This document shows positions 1 to 10,875 of a stretch of DNA of 36,992 nucleotides, piece after piece. Below the pieces are notes generated by a model, which worked only from the letters and a program-made list of their open reading frames with translations, was not told the DNA's origin and searched no databases. This DNA comes from Penaeus vannamei (taxonomy: Eukaryota > Arthropoda > Malacostraca > Decapoda > Penaeidae), in NCBI RefSeq assembly GCF_042767895.1, contig NC_091565.1, positions 13,526,861-13,563,852 of the forward strand. Direction: 5' to 3'. Position 1 is the first letter of the stretch, and the number at the start of each line of letters is the position of its first letter. The translations under genes and the position numbers were made by a program.

Positions 1-1140
1 GAACCTTTGAACAGAACGAGCCAAACAAAAGGTTTCGGTTCAAAAGTTACGACTCGAGAAATGCCCCGGGGAAAACCGGGGGTTGTGCCCCACACCCAAA
101 CAGAATTTGGAAGGTGGTGGCCGGTCATGGTGTAAGTGTTTTTAAAAAGACGAAGTTTACCAATTTACATGTTTCGCCCATGATGTATATCCTTTAAAGG
201 CCCGGGGAAAAGTGGGAACAAGTCAAAAGCTTTTGCTAGCAATCATCCTGTGTTTCTATCACAAATTTAAATGATTGACCACAACTAAATCAAAAAAATC
301 AACAGGAAGAAACAAAAGAATGAAGAACAAGTTGGTGAAAACGCGCCCAAAACCCGGATGTGAGAAACAAGAAAAATTTTCCCCGGGGTTAGGGCAACTG
401 GGCGGATCGGGGGGGGGAGAAAAGGTAAAGGGCCCGCCCCTTCCCCTTACCGGGATTATCATACACGAAAAAAACCTGCACATAAGGGCACGATACGAAG
501 ATCATGACCTAGAACCTGGCTAGAAAGGTCAGAAAAAGCAAAACCACGAAAAAGAAAATGGAAAGAGAAAGGGCAAGCTGGGGGCCCCAAACGATGGGGT
601 TGCAACGAGCGGCTTTCCCCGGTATATGGAAGCGTCCCCCCCCATTGTAAAAAAAAGGGTAAGTTAAACGAATTACCACTTAGAAGGTAAAGTCAGCTGA
701 CAAACATTCAAACAAGGCAATACGTATCCCCAAACAACCTACCCAAATTATCCCAATGAGATAGAGCAGAATGGAATACTGATCATAAAAGTAATCCACG
801 ACTTCAGACTAAAAGGCCAATTCCCCAACAATCAACCCCATACAGTACGAATGACAACAAAAAAACCCCCCCCAACAACAAATCCAGGAAAGACGTACAC
901 AAAGCCCCCGCCATATCCCAAACCAAACCCCCCAAAGGGCCTTGCAGGCCCGTTCGGAACCCGGGGCAGTTGGCAGCGCAACCGGGTTCAGACAGGGCGA
1001 CAAAGGCTTTTTGGGCAAAGTTTGGGGGGATCCCGTTGGGGGGTCTATCTCCACACGGAAAGGGGGATGCTAAAACCCCCACCGCCGGCCCCCAGCCCCC
1101 TTACCACCCCATTCGAAACCCTTGGGCCGGACGGTGCATA
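1..1140. other. Anonymous sequence, no supported gene
   Basis: No recognisable protein, RNA or mobile element is visible. The short open frames are proline- or glycine-rich and exist in several frames at once. The stretch has many adjoining C, G and A homopolymer runs (for example 405-420, 636-655 and 867-876). This is unusual beside the cleaner unique DNA at 21.5-24 kb and may reflect a poor consensus sequence. Confidence 0.6.
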
Positions 1141-1304
1141 AAAAGGGATAAAGGGGAAAAAGAGGTAGAAAGGGAAAAATTGGGGGAAAGGGAAAAAGGG
1201 TGATGAGGGAAAGGAAAAAGGAAGGAAGGAAGGAAGAAGGGAGAGGGGAATGGGAAGGAAGGAAGAAGGGAAAGGGGGAATGGAAGAAAAAAGGGGGAGG
1301 GGGG
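1141..1304. repeat. Polypurine GGAA/GGGA-rich tract
   Basis: The plus strand is almost entirely A and G, with irregular GGAA and GGGAAA words, and leads directly into the compound microsatellite that follows. It contributes to long but meaningless open frames on the minus strand. Confidence 0.8.
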
Positions 1305-1307
1305 CCC

Positions 1308-1551
<244 letters not shown>

Positions 1552-2270
1552 GATAAGATCAATGAGAGACCCCAGAATTATACCAATCATTCGGGGACAA
1601 TAAGCAAACATTTAAATTTTCAAACTAGCAAAATAAGTGGCAAAAAAAAAAAATAAAAAAAAGAGACTTGGGTTTCCAACTGTCCTCGATATCACATCAA
1701 AAAACATTACTTTTTAAAATGCCCAAAAACCCAAAAACTCAGAGCAAGGCTGTCGACATTTATCCCTTTTTCTTCTTTTCTCTTTCAATACCAAAAAAAG
1801 ACACATTAACGGTCAAGACACTAACCCAAACAGAAATGAAACACATAATGCGCGCCTTTTTTAAATTTATATGTTGCCTCAATTTCTAAAATATTAAGAC
1901 ATTATGTGACAATTTTTTGTTTTGGAACTATTTTTTAATATATTCTTTAGATCAATCTCAAACTCCCTTTGATAAAAAAAAAATATCATAAAATAACCCC
2001 CTTTTAAAAAAAAAGAACAAAACAAAAGGATAAAAAATTACAAGGAAAAGAAAAATACAAAAAAAACAAAAGGGACCAAAAGAACAAAAAAAAAATATCA
2101 AGACCACTCCATCTTTCCTGGTAAAGAAAGCAGGCCCCCCATCTGTCCGACCCAAAAAATGAGATAAAAAATAAAAAAAACCCAAAAACAGATAATCGAA
2201 GAAACACAGTTGACCTAATTAATGTCCACCCTCCTAGCATAAAATCCCCAACACCCCCCCACCTGAATGA
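1552..2270. other. AT-rich anonymous sequence
   Basis: No gene, RNA or transposon signature is visible. From about 1970 to 2190 the plus strand is strongly A-rich with many A runs of 5-10 bases. Open frames here are low-complexity phenylalanine-rich strings on the minus strand. Confidence 0.6.
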
Positions 2271-2520
2271 CATCACCAGGCCAGGGAGGGGAGGCGAAGC
2301 GATGCGAGGAGAAGGGGGGGGGGAGAGACGGGGGAAACGATGGGGGAAAGGGGAGGGGAAGGAGGCAAGGCGGGAAGGGGAGGGAGAAGGAGGCAAGCTT
2401 TGGGGAGGGGGGGGGAAGGGGGGGAACACCCCCAAGGAAGGACGACGTAGATGTGAAAATAGAATGAGGAAAAGAGTTGGAAAAAGGAAGGGGGGAAGGG
2501 AAAGAAAAGAGGGAGAGTGG
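2271..2520. repeat. G-rich polypurine tract
   Basis: The plus strand is nearly all G and A, with GGGGAGG, GGAAGG and runs of up to nine G. There are many G-tracts of three or more, so quadruplex formation is possible. No exact tandem unit was found. Confidence 0.8.
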
Positions 2521-2709
2521 AAAAACCCACAAAGCCGTTTGCTCAGACTACCCTTGGCCGATTCCCACGACGAAAAATCAAATTCCGTGAACAGTTTTAA
2601 ACCCTTTTTCCCAGGCACCCAAACGGTGGAATGCCTCCATAAAAGGAGTTTGTATCAATGTTTTCCTGATTTTTTTTGAAGAAAATAGAAGCGTTTTTTT
2701 CTTTTAGAT

Positions 2710-2814
2710 AAAAGAAGAAAAAGAAGAAAAAGGAAAGGGGGGAAGAGGAGAGGGAGAGGAGAGAGAGAGAGAAGAAGAGAGAGAAGAAGAAGAGAGGGAA
2801 AGAGAGAAGAGGGA

Positions 2815-2880
<66 letters not shown>

Positions 2881-2890
2881 AGAGACGGGG

Positions 2891-2949
<59 letters not shown>

Positions 2950-2972
2950 GTTTTGTGTGTGTGTTGTGTGTG

Positions 2973-3042
<70 letters not shown>

Positions 3043-3118
3043 TGGTGGGGCGTGTGCGTGTGCGTGTGTGTGGTGTGCGAATGTGAGTGTATGGAGCCGG
3101 GGTGCGTGTGTGTGTGTT
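2710..3118. repeat. Compound polypurine-(GA)n-(GT)n array
   Basis: A polypurine stretch (2710-2818) leads into (GA)29 at 2819-2876. A short GC-containing junction follows, then a (GT)n array from 2893 to about 3041, interrupted near 2947-2980 by TTG and TTTTG variants. Beyond 3041 the GT array decays into GGTGG, GCGTGT and GAATGTGAGTG variants up to about 3118, so the GC-bearing variants lie on the 3' side of the GT strand. Confidence 0.95.
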
Positions 3119-3432
3119 AAAAGGGGAAAGAGAGAGATCAAATCCCCCCCCTTGCTATTCTCTCCCTTCCAATATTTGTCAACCAAGAGGTAAAATGGAA
3201 AACAATAATTTCCTGGTTATGCCTCCTACTCGTTGCTCCTTCCCAATCGTTCCATATTCCAAATAGGTGGATGGTAAAAAATCAATTGGCCCTTGCGATT
3301 CCTATGAACACACAAACAACAAAATTCCTCTATCCACGTTAACATATTCCAGCATCCATAATGTTAAAACGAAGCGCAGGATGATTTGGCAAATTTCACC
3401 AGCAGCGCACGCACGCCGCGCACGGAACTCAC
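3119..3432. other. Unique sequence, nothing recognised
   Basis: Non-repetitive DNA between the GT array and the possible exon that starts at 3433 on the plus-strand coordinate. No motif or RNA was recognised. Confidence 0.5.
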
Positions 3433-3669
3433 AAAGGGACAGGTGTTGGTAATAACAGCGGTAATGTTTTCCAACGCAGGTACCATCTGGCAGCTGGTAT
3501 TAATAAAGGCTTGGCGTCGCTCGCCCTCGCCGGCACTCCAGTGTACCCTGGCATCTTTGCAAAATGTTTCGAACGATGGTACTAAATGCTCGAAATTTGA
3601 ACATTCTCTTAAACAAATCTTATTCCGTTTATCACTTGTCATCTTTGCGGATTTCTCTTCAATTCGGAC
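3433..3669 (-). CDS. Possible cysteine-containing coding exon (partial)
   Basis: This 79-codon open stretch on the minus strand has balanced, protein-like composition, unlike every other open frame nearby. Numbered from the only in-frame Met (complement of 3640-3642), it has Cys at 10, 14, 28, 51 and 68, one Trp (35), and two N-glycosylation sequons (Asn48 and Asn59). A good splice-donor hexamer, GTGAGT, is the complement of 3427-3432 and would end the exon in phase 0 after a Cys-Pro-Phe. The upstream limit is uncertain: an AG is the complement of 3670-3671, but its polypyrimidine tract is poor. The Met has A at -3. No family was recognised and no companion exon was found in the window. It could be an exon of an extracellular cysteine-rich protein, a pseudogene fragment, or chance. 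Confidence 0.22.
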
Positions 3670-4106
3670 CTAATCTTGCTTCACATATTATTTGGTATAG
3701 CATAAAACCGATGTAGTATTTTCCTTCTCTTACATTCCCCATCTTTATTCCCGTTTTGCGTCGTCAACCCTCCCCCCTAGGTGACTCCCCCCAACCCCTA
3801 CCTCCTCCCACCGGTGACACCTGAGAGGCAAGGTCATTGGGTGCACAATGCCCGGGATCTGTCCTCATTACCTTGGAATAATCACTCGGGCAAATAATTT
3901 GGCGACCCTTTAAATTTCCCGGTTAGACCCACTTTGGACGCAGATCCCGGGTCAGAACCAGATCGTATGGCTCATTTTTGGGGAATGGAAGCAGGAAAAA
4001 GGGCAATTAATCAAGCCCGCCTCATAGTCTCGGGGAATGTCGTGGTGATTCTGAAGGGAACCTTGGGAATGTAAAACGAAACGAAGCACGCCAAAAAGGG
4101 GGGGGG
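3670..4106. other. Unique sequence with a spaced inverted repeat
   Basis: No gene is visible. The 11-base word CCCGGGATCTG at 3851-3861 recurs as its exact reverse complement at 3941-3951, bounding a 101-bp segment. A G run ends the stretch at about 4098-4106, just before the minisatellite. Confidence 0.5.
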
Positions 4107-4528
4107 ATGGAAGCACTGCCATAACAGAAGGAAATGGAAGCACTGCCATAACAGAGAAGGAAATGGAAGCACTGCCATAATAGAGAAGGAAATGGAAGCA
4201 CTGACATAATAAGAAAGGAAATGGAAGCACTGCCATAACAAGGAAGGAAATGGAAGCATTTCCATAATAGAGACGGAAATGGAAGCACTTCCATATTAGA
4301 GAAGGAAATGGAAGCACTGCTATATTAGAGAAGGAAATGGACAGCCCCAGAAGGGAAAAGGCACTGACATAATAAGAAAGGAAAAGGAAGCACTGCCATA
4401 ACAGAGAAGGAAATGGAAGCACTTCCATAATAGAGAAGCAAATGGAAGCACTGTCATAACAAGAAAGGAAATGGAAGCACTGCCATATTAAGGAAGGAAA
4501 GTGAAGCACTGCCATAACAAGCAAGAAA
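4107..4528. repeat. 29-bp minisatellite, about 14 copies
   Basis: A unit reading approximately GGAAATGGAAGCACTGCC followed by an ATAACAGAGAA-like tail repeats about 14 times. It is mostly exact at 29 bp, with one disrupted copy near 4330-4360. Variants (GACATAATAAGAAA, TTCCATAATAGAGA) recur about five units apart, hinting at a weak higher-order arrangement. Because 29 is not a multiple of three, successive copies rotate through all frames; the minus-strand 190-codon open frame simply cycles every three units and is not a gene. Confidence 0.95.
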
Positions 4529-4878
4529 AGGCCAAACTGAACTCATTTCACGCAGCACCACCATTCCTTTCATCCACAAGTAAATTGAGAAAATAAGAGG
4601 AATTGGAACAGTCACTTCATTTCCCAATCCTCTTACCTAAAATCTAAATCCAGAAACTTATTCTAAAGGGGTGAGGGTGAGGGATAAGTCTGCTCGTTTT
4701 CCAATCTCATTTCAAATCAAAATCCACACCAAATCCAGACTCGTACTAAACAGGGTGCGGGGTAAGGCTTTTCCTTTCCTTATCTGCTTATCTCAACCCT
4801 AAATTCTTATCTTCGCATTCGGTCGAGTGCCGCCAATCGATGCTCCTGAGTTTGTATATGAACGAAAACGAGATACAC
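4529..4878. other. Unique sequence, nothing recognised
   Basis: Spacer between two minisatellites. A loose duplication of about 80 bp is suggested by two similar stretches, each passing from an AATCCA...-like word to GGGGTGAGGG/GGGTGCGGGG near 4645-4685 and 4725-4765. No coding potential was recognised. Confidence 0.4.
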
Positions 4879-5131
4879 GGCCTCGGAGACAGGAACATTT
4901 TTACCTTGCGAGAAACACGAGGCCACTGAGAGTCAGGAATAATTTGACTTGCAAGAGGAAAGTGCCCTGGGGAAAGGGAAACATTTGACCTTGGGAGACA
5001 GAAGGCCCGAGAGACAGGGATAATTTGCCCTTTGCGGGGAGCAAGATGCCCCTGAGACAGAAACATTTTGACCTTGGGAGAGATACAAGGCCCCTGAGAG
5101 ACAGGAATACTTAAACCTTGCGAGACAGCGT
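4879..5131. repeat. Diverged ~42-bp minisatellite, six copies
   Basis: Six consecutive units each begin with a GGCC-like block followed by GAGACAGGAA-, AATTTG/CATTTT-, ACCTTG- and CGAGA-like words. Unit lengths are 40-45 bp, so the whole array is about 253 bp. Copies differ by many substitutions and small indels, indicating an old array. Open frames on the minus strand are repeat translations. Confidence 0.85.
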
Positions 5132-5550
5132 ACAGCGTAGGCAGGCACGCCACACTTGCGCATTATCTCAAGACCGGAAATATGACCTTACGTGATCCCC
5201 ATGCTACTCTCGCTCAATTCGGCCCTTAATCCAGCGGACCTAAGGCTTCAGGGCCCGAGAACTGGAGAAATGAGGCTGGAAGATTTTGAGGGGAGAGGAA
5301 GAGGCAAGAAAAGAGAAAGCAAAAGAAAAGAAGCGAAGAAAAATTAAGAACAAAAGAAAAGAGAAAGAGAAAGATTGACGGAGAGGCGAAAGGCAGAGCG
5401 AGCGAGAGAAACTACCACATTCCCTTCCTCCCTCACCCACACAGCTGCGGGCGCGGACCATAAGTCACCGCTGTTTATTACTAAATTGGCCACAAAATTG
5501 GAGTGTCAGATATGATGTCCGATCCACAAAGGTATAACTTACCGGAACTC
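5132..5550. other. Unique sequence with a purine-rich patch
   Basis: Positions 5270-5405 are A/G-rich on the plus strand. The rest is unremarkable unique DNA. No gene was recognised. Confidence 0.5.
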
Positions 5551-5573
5551 GTGTGTGTGTGTGTGTGTGTGTT

Positions 5574-5630
<57 letters not shown>

Positions 5631-5945
5631 TGGGGGGGGGGGGGGGGGCGTGGGGGCGTGTGCGTGTGTGTGTGTGTGTTTTTTCGGGGGTGTTCGGGTG
5701 TGTGTGTGTGCGTGTATGAGTGTGTGTGTTTTGATGGTGTGTATAAAGGGTTTTTTTGGGGGGGGGGGGGGGGGGGGGGGGGAGGGTGCGTGTGGGGCTT
5801 TGTGTGCTATTTTATTTTATGAAGGGTGGGGTATGGGGGTTTATGAGTGTACGTGTGTATGATGTGTGAGCGTGTGCGTATGTGCGTGTGTATGACTGTA
5901 CTGTGTATGTATGTGTGAGCGTTTGGTGCGAGTGCATGTGCGGGG
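5551..5945. repeat. (GT)n array decaying into G runs
   Basis: A (GT)n array runs from 5551 to 5630, with GTTTGTTT near its left end. It is followed by a G run at 5632-5648, then degenerate GT/GC/TTTT sequence, a 25-base G run at 5758-5782, and scattered GTGTGCGTGTATG words to about 5945. Confidence 0.92.
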
Positions 5946-7070
5946 GCGGGAAAATGTTGAGTGGTATATGTGTACGATTAGATTCATTTTCAATGTTAAC
6001 GATAGTGATGACATTCGTTACAGCAAACCAATCAGCTCGAGTTTGGCCATGAGGGTTTTTAAAATGACGGCTTTAATAACGACTTTTAAAGAACAGAAAC
6101 GTGGTTGTAAAACAATTACTATAGCGACACTAATACTTAATAATAATGATAAAGATAACCGTATTAAATGATAACGGTGATATAACCAAGATAACGTGAA
6201 AAAAACGACTTATTATCAAACATGTAAATTTGTTTGTCCTTTTGAATTTAATAACATTGCATTTCTTCTCGTCTTTATCTGTTACCCCGTTTCGTCCCGG
6301 TTGATCCTCTCCCCCTCCTTTACCCTTTTAAAAGAAAAAATATAATTAAAAACAATAAACTTTCGTGTTTTAAAAAAGATTTATATCCATTGCATATTCA
6401 CATTAACCCTTCACCTCACACTCTTCCAAGGGCTTTATTTATTCCCATTTTATCATTATAATCACTATTTTTATCATCATCATTTACTATCATCTTTTTT
6501 ATTTATTTCATCATCTCAATAATATTATTTCATTATCGTTATTATTAATACATCATTACTATTAGTATCGTTACTGTTATCACCCTTATCCACTTTCATT
6601 CATCATTTCGGGTCGGGTATTTCCGGAAGGGGGAGGGGCGCGGGGGGGAAACCACCACCTCAGAACATAATATATTCCTCCCTTCCCCCCGAATCCCACC
6701 TGATTTTTACCATTTTTTTTCATCTTTCTCTATACCATCATTATTATAATTATCTAATACCTTTTTAAAAATTACTACAAGTTTTTATTTCATTATCACT
6801 ATAGTTTCGTCGCGGCCCTTGGTTTCAATTCTCCCACACCCCGGCAGCCCAGAACCCCAAACCCCGCGCAGGTTTCGATCGGGACAACCGCACGCGACCC
6901 GGGGGAAACGTCACAGGGCCCCCTTTCCAACCCGGGGCGCGGTGGGCGGTGGATGGGAAGGGGGGGGGTGGAGGGGGTAATACCCTCTGGGGGAAAAAGA
7001 AGAGGTGAAATGGGGTTTTTTTAAGTTCTTTTTTATTTTTATTTATTTATTTACGGATGAAGTGATTAAA
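5946..7070. other. AT-rich anonymous sequence with degenerate ATT words
   Basis: Positions 6430-6600 are rich in TTATCAT/ATTATT words, a decayed trinucleotide array. Positions 6600-7000 contain GC-rich patches with G and C runs (6631-6650, 6958-6980). No gene, RNA or mobile element was recognised. Confidence 0.5.
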
Positions 7071-7976
7071 CTTTGCATTTCTTTTCATTTTTCATCTCCA
7101 ACCCCCAAAATTACCGTTTAAACTACCACCACATTAAAGCCTTATTCGCATTATACCTTTTTGGGGGGACCGCCCCGGAAGGGGGGGGGGGGTTTAAAAT
7201 TTTTGTTGGTAAGTATGGCTGGAGGGGAAAACTACCAAAGAGTATTAACCCCCTCAGGGCTCGTTGTCTTGCCCGGCGTGCGGGTCCCCGAAAGGGAGGT
7301 ACGTGCTATTCCCCGGGTCACCTATGTGGACTTTTGCTTGCGGCAATCGTGCAAAAGGATTTTTTGACTTGCCTAGTTTGGTTCTGAATTTTCGGGGAAC
7401 ACTTTTAAAATATCAAAAAAAAATTTATATCCCCGTGTTTTTGACAAAAATTTTTTGGAAAATATAAAAAAAAATTAGTTTTGGGGGCCCCCAAAAATAT
7501 TTTTGGGATCCTTAAATTTTTATTTTAGTTAATATTACGTATATCAAAAACACTAATGTTTAAAAAAAACCAAAAGGGAAAGGGGTTTAAAAAATTTTCC
7601 CTTCATTTCCCCCAACGGTGGTACATCCACGGGGGGAAATTTAAATTGATTTGTTCGTTTTTAAAGACCAAATTCAATAAATTTACCAAAATTGGATTTT
7701 TAAATTGGGTTTAAAAGGGGAATACAGATTATTTCGGAAATGATAGTACTCAGTAATACCTGCTCTGAAAAAAACTATATGGTTTTTTGATGGTTGTAGC
7801 GATTTGTCTGGCGTTAAAAAAGTTCGCATCCTTTGTGGTTCATTAATATGTTTAGACGTTCCAAGTCTTAGGCACCAAAAATTTGGGAAATATCCCACAA
7901 CACATGGCGTCTGCATGATTTTATGCACTTTTTAAAGATAAGGGAAATGGCTAAAAATTGGTTCTTAACCCAATAT

Positions 7977-8036
7977 TTGACTTTCAAAAAAAATTAAGGG
8001 GATAACTAAAAATTTTATTTTTTGATTGAAAGTCAA
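7977..8036. repeat. Short inverted repeat (11-bp perfect arms)
   Basis: TTGACTTTCAA at 7977-7987 is the exact reverse complement of 8026-8036. The inner flanks are A-rich on the left and T-rich on the right, so pairing extends imperfectly inward. It could be a small hairpin or the relic of a foldback element; no target-site duplication was recognised. Confidence 0.6.
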
Positions 8037-8297
8037 TGTAGGCCTACAAAATGATGATTTAATCTTTTTAATTTTATGGGGTGCGTTCACGTACATATGA
8101 TCCTCCTCGAAAATTATAAACCCCCGTGCCCATCTCCCCCTCCCCCCTGTGTGAGGTTGGAATAAAACCTTTTAAGTTTAATTAATTTTACAAAATTTGC
8201 TTTTAAATTTTAAAAATTGAACCAATGTTGTTTTCCCAGGACTTTATAATTAGAATGATTTTGTACTAATATTGCCATCCACTTTCCCCCATTTCTT

Positions 8298-8441
8298 AAA
8301 AAAAAAAAAAAAAAAAAAAAAGGGAAAAAAAAAAAAATTTTTTTTTTTTTGGTTTTTATCTTTTTTTAGTTGTCTCTATGGTAAAATCATTTATTGTTTT
8401 TCAAAAAATATAACTTTAATGCAAAAAAAAAAAAAAAAAAA
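8298..8441. repeat. Poly(A)/poly(T) cluster
   Basis: A runs occupy 8298-8321 and 8325-8337, directly followed by a T run at 8338-8350, giving a 26-bp perfect A13T13 palindrome. Another A run lies at 8423-8441. Such junctions are prone to replication slippage and to consensus error. Confidence 0.9.
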
Positions 8442-9120
8442 GTGACATACCTTTACAGAATAGCGCCCCTATTGAAATAAAAATTTCCTATTACTTGGTA
8501 ATCATTTTTTCAAAACACTAAAAAAGCGTTTTTTGATATATAATATCATTAGATTCAAAAAAATAACAGAATAACAACTTTGGAAAGGTCCAAAAAAAAG
8601 CAAATGTATTTTTTGACTCTTGGGTTTTCCCAAAAATACAATTTTTGACCCAAATGCTTTTTGGTTTACAGATCCGTCCCATGATGAAAAAGGCCGATTT
8701 TTAATTTTTTTCAATAAAAAATAATAATATTTTAATGCTAAAAACCATTCAAAAATGTTCTTATTAACTGCCCCCCCAAAAAAAAAGGAAATTCAAAATT
8801 CCCTTTTCATGGCATGGGCGGGGATTGATCAACATATTTTGGGGGAATATTCTAAAAGAGCTCTGATTTGGGGATGGAACTCCCCAAAAAAAGCGATTTT
8901 TAACTTTTTTTTGGGGAAAAAAAGAAAATTTATATAAAGAATTTTTACTCTTGTAAAAAAAAAATCAATCATTATCCTAACGTTTTTTTTTATGATGTTG
9001 AGTGGGGAAAATATTTTCCGGGACGGTCCCAAGGATCATTGGAAAAATTATTATAATACCCCGAACATTATAGTCACCATGTTTTTTCCCCCGGGGGGAG
9101 GCATAACTCATTATCATTGT

Positions 9121-9345
9121 TGTTAATCATTCGTCATTCGAACCCCCGCCCCCTCCCCAATCAAACCCCCCCCATCCCCCCATACCCTCCTTAAATACAC
9201 CTCCCCCAACAGAAACCCCCCCCTTCCCCCCTCAACAGAATATTCATAAACCCTCCTTTCCCTCCCCGATCCCAACCCGCCCCTCCAATCCCAACCCCCC
9301 CCTCCCCCCCAAAAACCCATCCCCAACCCTCCTTCATTCCCCGGA
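9121..9345. repeat. C-rich low-complexity tract
   Basis: The plus strand is dominated by CCCC, CCAACCC and CCTCCCC words with few other bases. On the minus strand this is G-rich and gives glycine-rich frames of no significance. Confidence 0.75.
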
Positions 9346-9600
9346 TAAGTTCGTGGTCCGACCGCCCCCGGGAAATCACTTCGTAACTGCCGATTTTTTT
9401 CTCGTAAAAGGGCTCTTTCCCCCCTTTAACCCTCCGTCGCAGCTTATGAAGCGGAGGAAATAGGGTGATTGCTTCGGTCTCTGCCCAGTTTGAGGAAAAC
9501 AGGATCACACTGGGGGATCTATTTAAATGCAAGAAAACTTTGCTAAAATAATAAGAAACGGATTTAAAATTAAAAGACAGCAAAAAAAAATAAAACCCAA
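9346..9600. other. Unique sequence, nothing recognised
   Basis: Short unique spacer between the C-rich tract and the A-rich repeats; the minus-strand frame crossing it continues into repeat sequence and has no recognisable motif. Confidence 0.4.
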
Positions 9601-10145
9601 CACCAGAAACAAAAAAAAAACAAAAATAAAAAGTAAAAAAAGACTAACAATAAAAACAATTAAATAAAAACCTACAATAATAATAATAATAAAAACCAAA
9701 AACACTCAAATAATAATAACAACAACAACAATACTACAAAATAACAGCAAAATATTAACAATGATAATATGATAATAGTAAATTTTAAGAAAGATGATGA
9801 TGACGATGATGATGATATTTTGATGATAATGTTAACAAAAAATAAAAATAATTATTATCATTATAATAAAAAGCCATCAATATATCCCCCCAAAGTTTTT
9901 CCACCGGTACAAAAAAACAATTACAAAGTACAAATTCTACTACTCGACTATACTTAGCCCATCCCTACCACTACTACAACTAAAAAAAAAAAAACAATAA
10001 ACAAAATAATAAAAATAATAACAAAAAAAATGATGATAATGGAAATTAAAAACCCAAACATCTTTTATTATTATCATTACAATCATTTATTTTTTTTATT
10101 AATAAAAAAAAATAATAATGATCATTATATTATTATCCTTTTTAA

Positions 10146-10182
<37 letters not shown>

Positions 10183-10262
10183 TAATAAAAATAACAATAA
10201 TAAAAAAGATAATATTTAAAAATAATAAAAAAAGTGATAACAAAAAATATTAACCACAATAA
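9601..10262. repeat. Degenerate AAT/AAC/GAT trinucleotide region
   Basis: The plus strand is A-rich, with interleaved AATAAT, AACAAC and GATGAT words. The cleanest blocks are GATGATGACGATGATGATGA near 9793-9814 and an (AAT)10-type block at 10150-10181. The region ends at the fragment described next. Confidence 0.85.
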
Positions 10263-10333
10263 CCAACGGGAATAATAATAATCCCCCTATTGCATCGCCA
10301 GGGGGCAAACTTTTTTTTTTTTTCATAAGACAG
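10263..10333. repeat. Fragment resembling the 20.65-21.0 kb dispersed repeat
   Basis: Around 10270-10305 an AATAATAATAAT run is followed by CCCCCTATTGCATCGCC, AGGGGG and CAAAC. At 20765-20815 an ATAATAAT run is followed by ACCCCTATTGCATTGGC, AATAGGGG and later CAAAC. The shared order of words suggests a second, decayed copy of the same hairpin-bearing sequence. A T run and then non-matching sequence follow. Confidence 0.35.
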
Positions 10334-10463
10334 GAAGTTTGCAAGTTCTCAGTTTTAATTTTTGTCCTGAACCAGGTTGGGAAAAAAAAATTTCCCCTTC
10401 GTTGACATCCATACGCAGAATTTTATTTGCTCTGTTCTGTGTCTCTATGTCTGTAACCTGGTT

Positions 10464-10655
10464 TTCTCCCCCTCTTTCTTCTCTTTTCTCTCTCTCTCTC
10501 CTTCTCCTTTTTTTCTCTCCCCGTTCCTCTCCCTCCTCTTCCCCCTTTCTCCCACCCTGTCCCTCTTTCCCCCCTTTTTGATTCCTTTCTCTATCGTTCC
10601 CCCCCTTTCCTCCTTTTTGCCATCCACTCTTTTCTTCCCTCCCCTCCCCCCGGTT
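10464..10655. repeat. Polypyrimidine tract
   Basis: Almost only C and T on the plus strand: CTCTCTCTC, CCCTTTC and CCTCC words, interrupted near 10578-10600. It is the first part of a larger pyrimidine domain that resumes at 10810. Confidence 0.85.
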
Positions 10656-10804
10656 TTGCCTATGTCTTCATCCTGGATGCCTTTCCTTGGGCGTCAACTT
10701 GTTTTCAAAATGTCTTCAAATGCTTTGTTTATAGGACTATTTTTTTCATGTACTGTGGACTATAATTTTTTTTTCATGTATAGGACTTGTTTTCTTTTTA
10801 TATA

Positions 10805-10809
<5 letters not shown>

Positions 10810-10875
<66 letters not shown>

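Larger units (their letters stand above)
7071..9120. other. AT-rich sequence with dense homopolymer runs
   Basis: About 2 kb without a recognisable gene. Runs of A, T, G and C of 4-10 bases adjoin each other repeatedly (for example 7410-7510, 8755-8935 and 8985-9100). Frames are short and low-complexity. The texture suggests either very decayed DNA or unpolished sequence with homopolymer errors. Embedded features are listed separately. Confidence 0.5.

Noticed and set aside
7161..7467. Plus-strand frames of 67-104 codons near 7.2 kb
   Set aside because: Several overlapping frames are open in a stretch of doubtful homopolymer quality; none has a recognisable motif.
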